From positions 18,949-82,948 of the forward strand of contig LNET01000030.1 of NCBI GenBank assembly GCA_001464055.1: a DNA stretch of 64,000 nt, given 5' to 3'. The stretch is from Burkholderiales bacterium Ga0077543. GTDB lineage: Bacteria > Pseudomonadota > Gammaproteobacteria > Burkholderiales > Burkholderiaceae_C. The position numbers and the translations under genes are program-made. The first letter of the stretch is position 1; each line of letters begins with the position of its first letter. Under the pieces are notes generated by a model. It did no database searches, was not told where the DNA came from, and worked only from the letters and a program-made list of their open reading frames with translations. Below are positions 62,410 through 64,000 of this stretch, piece by piece.

Positions 62410-63386
62410 CGGCTGGGCGCCGGCGCCGACTGGCGATTGAACGGTGCAGGGCCCGCTGAGGACGCCGGTGCGGGTGGGGCGGGCTCGGGCTGCGGAAAGG
62501 TGCGGTTGCGCAGCGGCAGCATGCGCGGCTGCAGGCTGGCGTCGGCGTGCACGATGCACAGTTCCGACGCGAAGGCGTCGCTGCGGTCGGCCAGGTCGGC
62601 ACCGCGGCAGTACCAGACGTCGCGCCGCCTGAACCAGGACAGCAGCGTGCTGCGCGAACTGCGCGTGTCGTGCACGAACAGGACCAGGCCCTGGCTTCGC
62701 AGGCAGCGCGCGAGCGCGGCGCGGTGGCGCAGCAGCTGCGCCAGGCTTTCGGCGTAGACCAGTTGTGCCACCGGCAGCCCGCGCCAGCGTGTGCGGCGGC
62801 AGACGATCAGCTGCTGGCTGCCTTCGCAGTCCAGCAGCAGCGGCAGGCAGCCCAGAGCGCGGTGCGACTCGACCTGATCGCGCGACAGGCCGCACACGGG
62901 CCAGGGCGCGTCGGGCTCCAGCACGCGCACGCGCGCCGAACCCTGCGGGAACAAGGCCATCAGCGGCACCGGCATCAGGGCAACGCCCTGGTTGACGGCC
63001 GCAAACCCCAGCTTGGGCAGCATCGACCGGACCTCGGGCGTCGGGGTCAGGTCGGTGTAGGTGACCGACTTGTCCGCCAGCAGGCTGCGCAGCATCAGAT
63101 ACGCGCGCCAGCGATGGGCAGGCTGCACGTACCAGCTGCTGAGGTTCACGACCTTCTCGACCGCGCCGCCGGGCCAGTGGCGCAGGCTGGCCGGTGTCAG
63201 CACCACGCCGACGGGCTCGCCCGCCTGCATCATGAACCAGCCGAGCTCGACCCCGGCCTCGGCGTTGCCGCCATAGTGATGCATGCGGTGCAGCGCGCCC
63301 ATCCAGAACTCGGGGCTGCACTGCGGGAAGCCTTCGTGCAGCAGTGCGGCAGCGCGCGGGAAATCAGACTCCTGGATGGCATGCAT
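62403..63386 (-). CDS. GNAT-type acyltransferase paired with the flippase
   Basis: A 327-residue protein with an N-terminal GNAT-like domain: MHAIQESDFPRAAALLHEGFP, GWFMMQAGEPVGVVLTP, VNLSSWYVQPAHRWRAYLMLRSLLA (cofactor loop) and MLPKLGFAAVNQG. The C-terminal ~150 residues (LIVCRRTRWRGLPVAQLVYAESLAQLLRHRAALARCLRS) may form a second GNAT-like half. It has no signal peptide. Overlap with the flippase gene (62403-62409) suggests modification of a glycan precursor or a protein of the same export pathway. The ATG at 63386 is favoured. Confidence 0.75.
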   Translation of the reverse strand: MHAIQESDFPRAAALLHEGFPQCSPEFWMGALHRMHHYGGNAEAGVELGWFMMQAGEPVGVVLTPASLRHWPGGAVEKVVNLSSWYVQPAHRWRAYLMLRSLLADKSVTYTDLTPTPEVRSMLPKLGFAAVNQGVALMPVPLMALFPQGSARVRVLEPDAPWPVCGLSRDQVESHRALGCLPLLLDCEGSQQLIVCRRTRWRGLPVAQLVYAESLAQLLRHRAALARCLRSQGLVLFVHDTRSSRSTLLSWFRRRDVWYCRGADLADRSDAFASELCIVHADASLQPRMLPLRNRTFPQPEPAPPAPASSAGPAPFNRQSAPAPSRC

Positions 63387-63535
63387 GGCAGAAAGACCCG
63401 GGCTCGGGCTCTTGGCGGTGTCAACCCGCAATCATCGTCGGCGAGCAGCCCCAAACAGGCCGGTTTCCATGCCGCGTACGGGGCCAATCGCCAGCAAAGG
63501 CGCGGCAAATGCCACGCCCGAGGCCAGGCCCGAGT

Positions 63536-64000
63536 TCATTCCACCGCCTTGACCATGTCCTCGACCACCTTCTTCGCGTCGCCGAAGACCATCATCGTCT
63601 TGTCCATGTAGAACAGTTCGTTGTCCAGGCCGGCATAGCCGCTGGCCATCGACCGCTTGTTCACGATCACGGTCTTGGCCTTGTAGGCTTCCAGGATGGG
63701 CATGCCGTAGATGGCGCTGCCCTTCACGTGCGCGGCCGGGTTCACCACATCGTTGGCGCCCAGGATGATGGCCACGTCGGCCTGGCCGAATTCGCCGTTG
63801 ATGTCTTCCATCTCGAAGACCTGGTCGTAGGGCACCTCGGCTTCGGCCAGCAGCACGTTCATGTGGCCCGGCATGCGCCCGGCCACCGGGTGGATGGCGT
63901 ACTTCACGGTGATGCCCTTGGCCGTGAGCTTGGCCGCCAGTTCCTTCACCGCGTGCTGCGCGCGTGCGACGGCCAGGCCGTAGCCCGGCACGATGACCAC
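63536..64000 (-). CDS. pntB: NAD(P) transhydrogenase beta subunit, C-terminal part
   Basis: The last 154 residues of PntB, cut by the window edge. This is domain III, the NADP(H)-binding domain: [23 protein letters not shown], the loop [46 protein letters not shown] and [36 protein letters not shown]. All are nearly invariant in PntB. The protein couples hydride transfer between NADH and NADP+ to proton movement across the inner membrane. Confidence 0.96.
   Translation of the reverse strand: MVIVPGYGLAVARAQHAVKELAAKLTAKGITVKYAIHPVAGRMPGHMNVLLAEAEVPYDQVFEMEDINGEFGQADVAIILGANDVVNPAAHVKGSAIYGMPILEAYKAKTVIVNKRSMASGYAGLDNELFYMDKTMMVFGDAKKVVEDMVKAVE

Overview
The window reads as chromosome of a high-GC betaproteobacterium, most likely order Burkholderiales near the Rubrivivax/Leptothrix/Ideonella group. 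The evidence is very high GC with long antisense open frames, RdgC, a two-gene cyanophycin synthetase locus, PntB, RsmE and MnmA, and short intergenic CCCCCTTGGGGGG elements of a type I associate with these genomes. No rRNA, tRNA or CRISPR array was recognised.

Layout. 0-1.4 kb: edge of a class III aminotransferase and a double-GNAT acetyltransferase. 1.7-13.9 kb (+): a compact uptake and oxidation operon with a HAD hydrolase, a flavin amine oxidase, a complete dipeptide-type ABC importer with fused ATPases, a tartrate/malate-type dehydrogenase, a deleted semialdehyde dehydrogenase relic, an intact aldehyde dehydrogenase, a bicupin and a second flavin oxidase. 13.9-19.7 kb: a GhrA-like reductase, then cphA and its Mur-ligase-only partner. 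19.8-29.9 kb (mainly -): a secreted protein, rdgC, a NagX-like acyltransferase, murQ, a GHL10 lipoprotein, mnmA, a small unknown, an aspartoacylase-like hydrolase, purC and a GST. 30-41.6 kb: a DUF4394-type lipoprotein, an Opp-type ABC operon without a binding protein but with a serine hydrolase and an LD-carboxypeptidase, a frameshifted TonB receptor and an AmpG-like permease.

41.6-46.5 kb: a lysophospholipase-like lipoprotein, then a five-gene module made of a winged-helix protein, a small Ras-like GTPase and three roadblock/LC7-like proteins, followed by two small exported proteins. 46.6-49.8 kb: a decayed D-cysteine desulfhydrase, a YidB-family protein, rsmE and an amidase. 50-58.9 kb: a polymorphic-toxin island with a 1619-residue secreted Rhs/YD-repeat protein, an overlapping immunity candidate, a displaced toxin tip, two Rhs fragments and two toxin-antitoxin modules. 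59-64 kb: a FadD-like ligase with an altered P-loop, a flippase/GNAT pair and the end of pntB.

Three themes stand out. Peptidoglycan turnover and salvage genes are unusually dense between 21 and 42 kb. The GTPase/roadblock module is the best candidate for a poorly described system. Several genes (semialdehyde dehydrogenase, D-cysteine desulfhydrase, Rhs copies) persist as in-frame, internally deleted relics.
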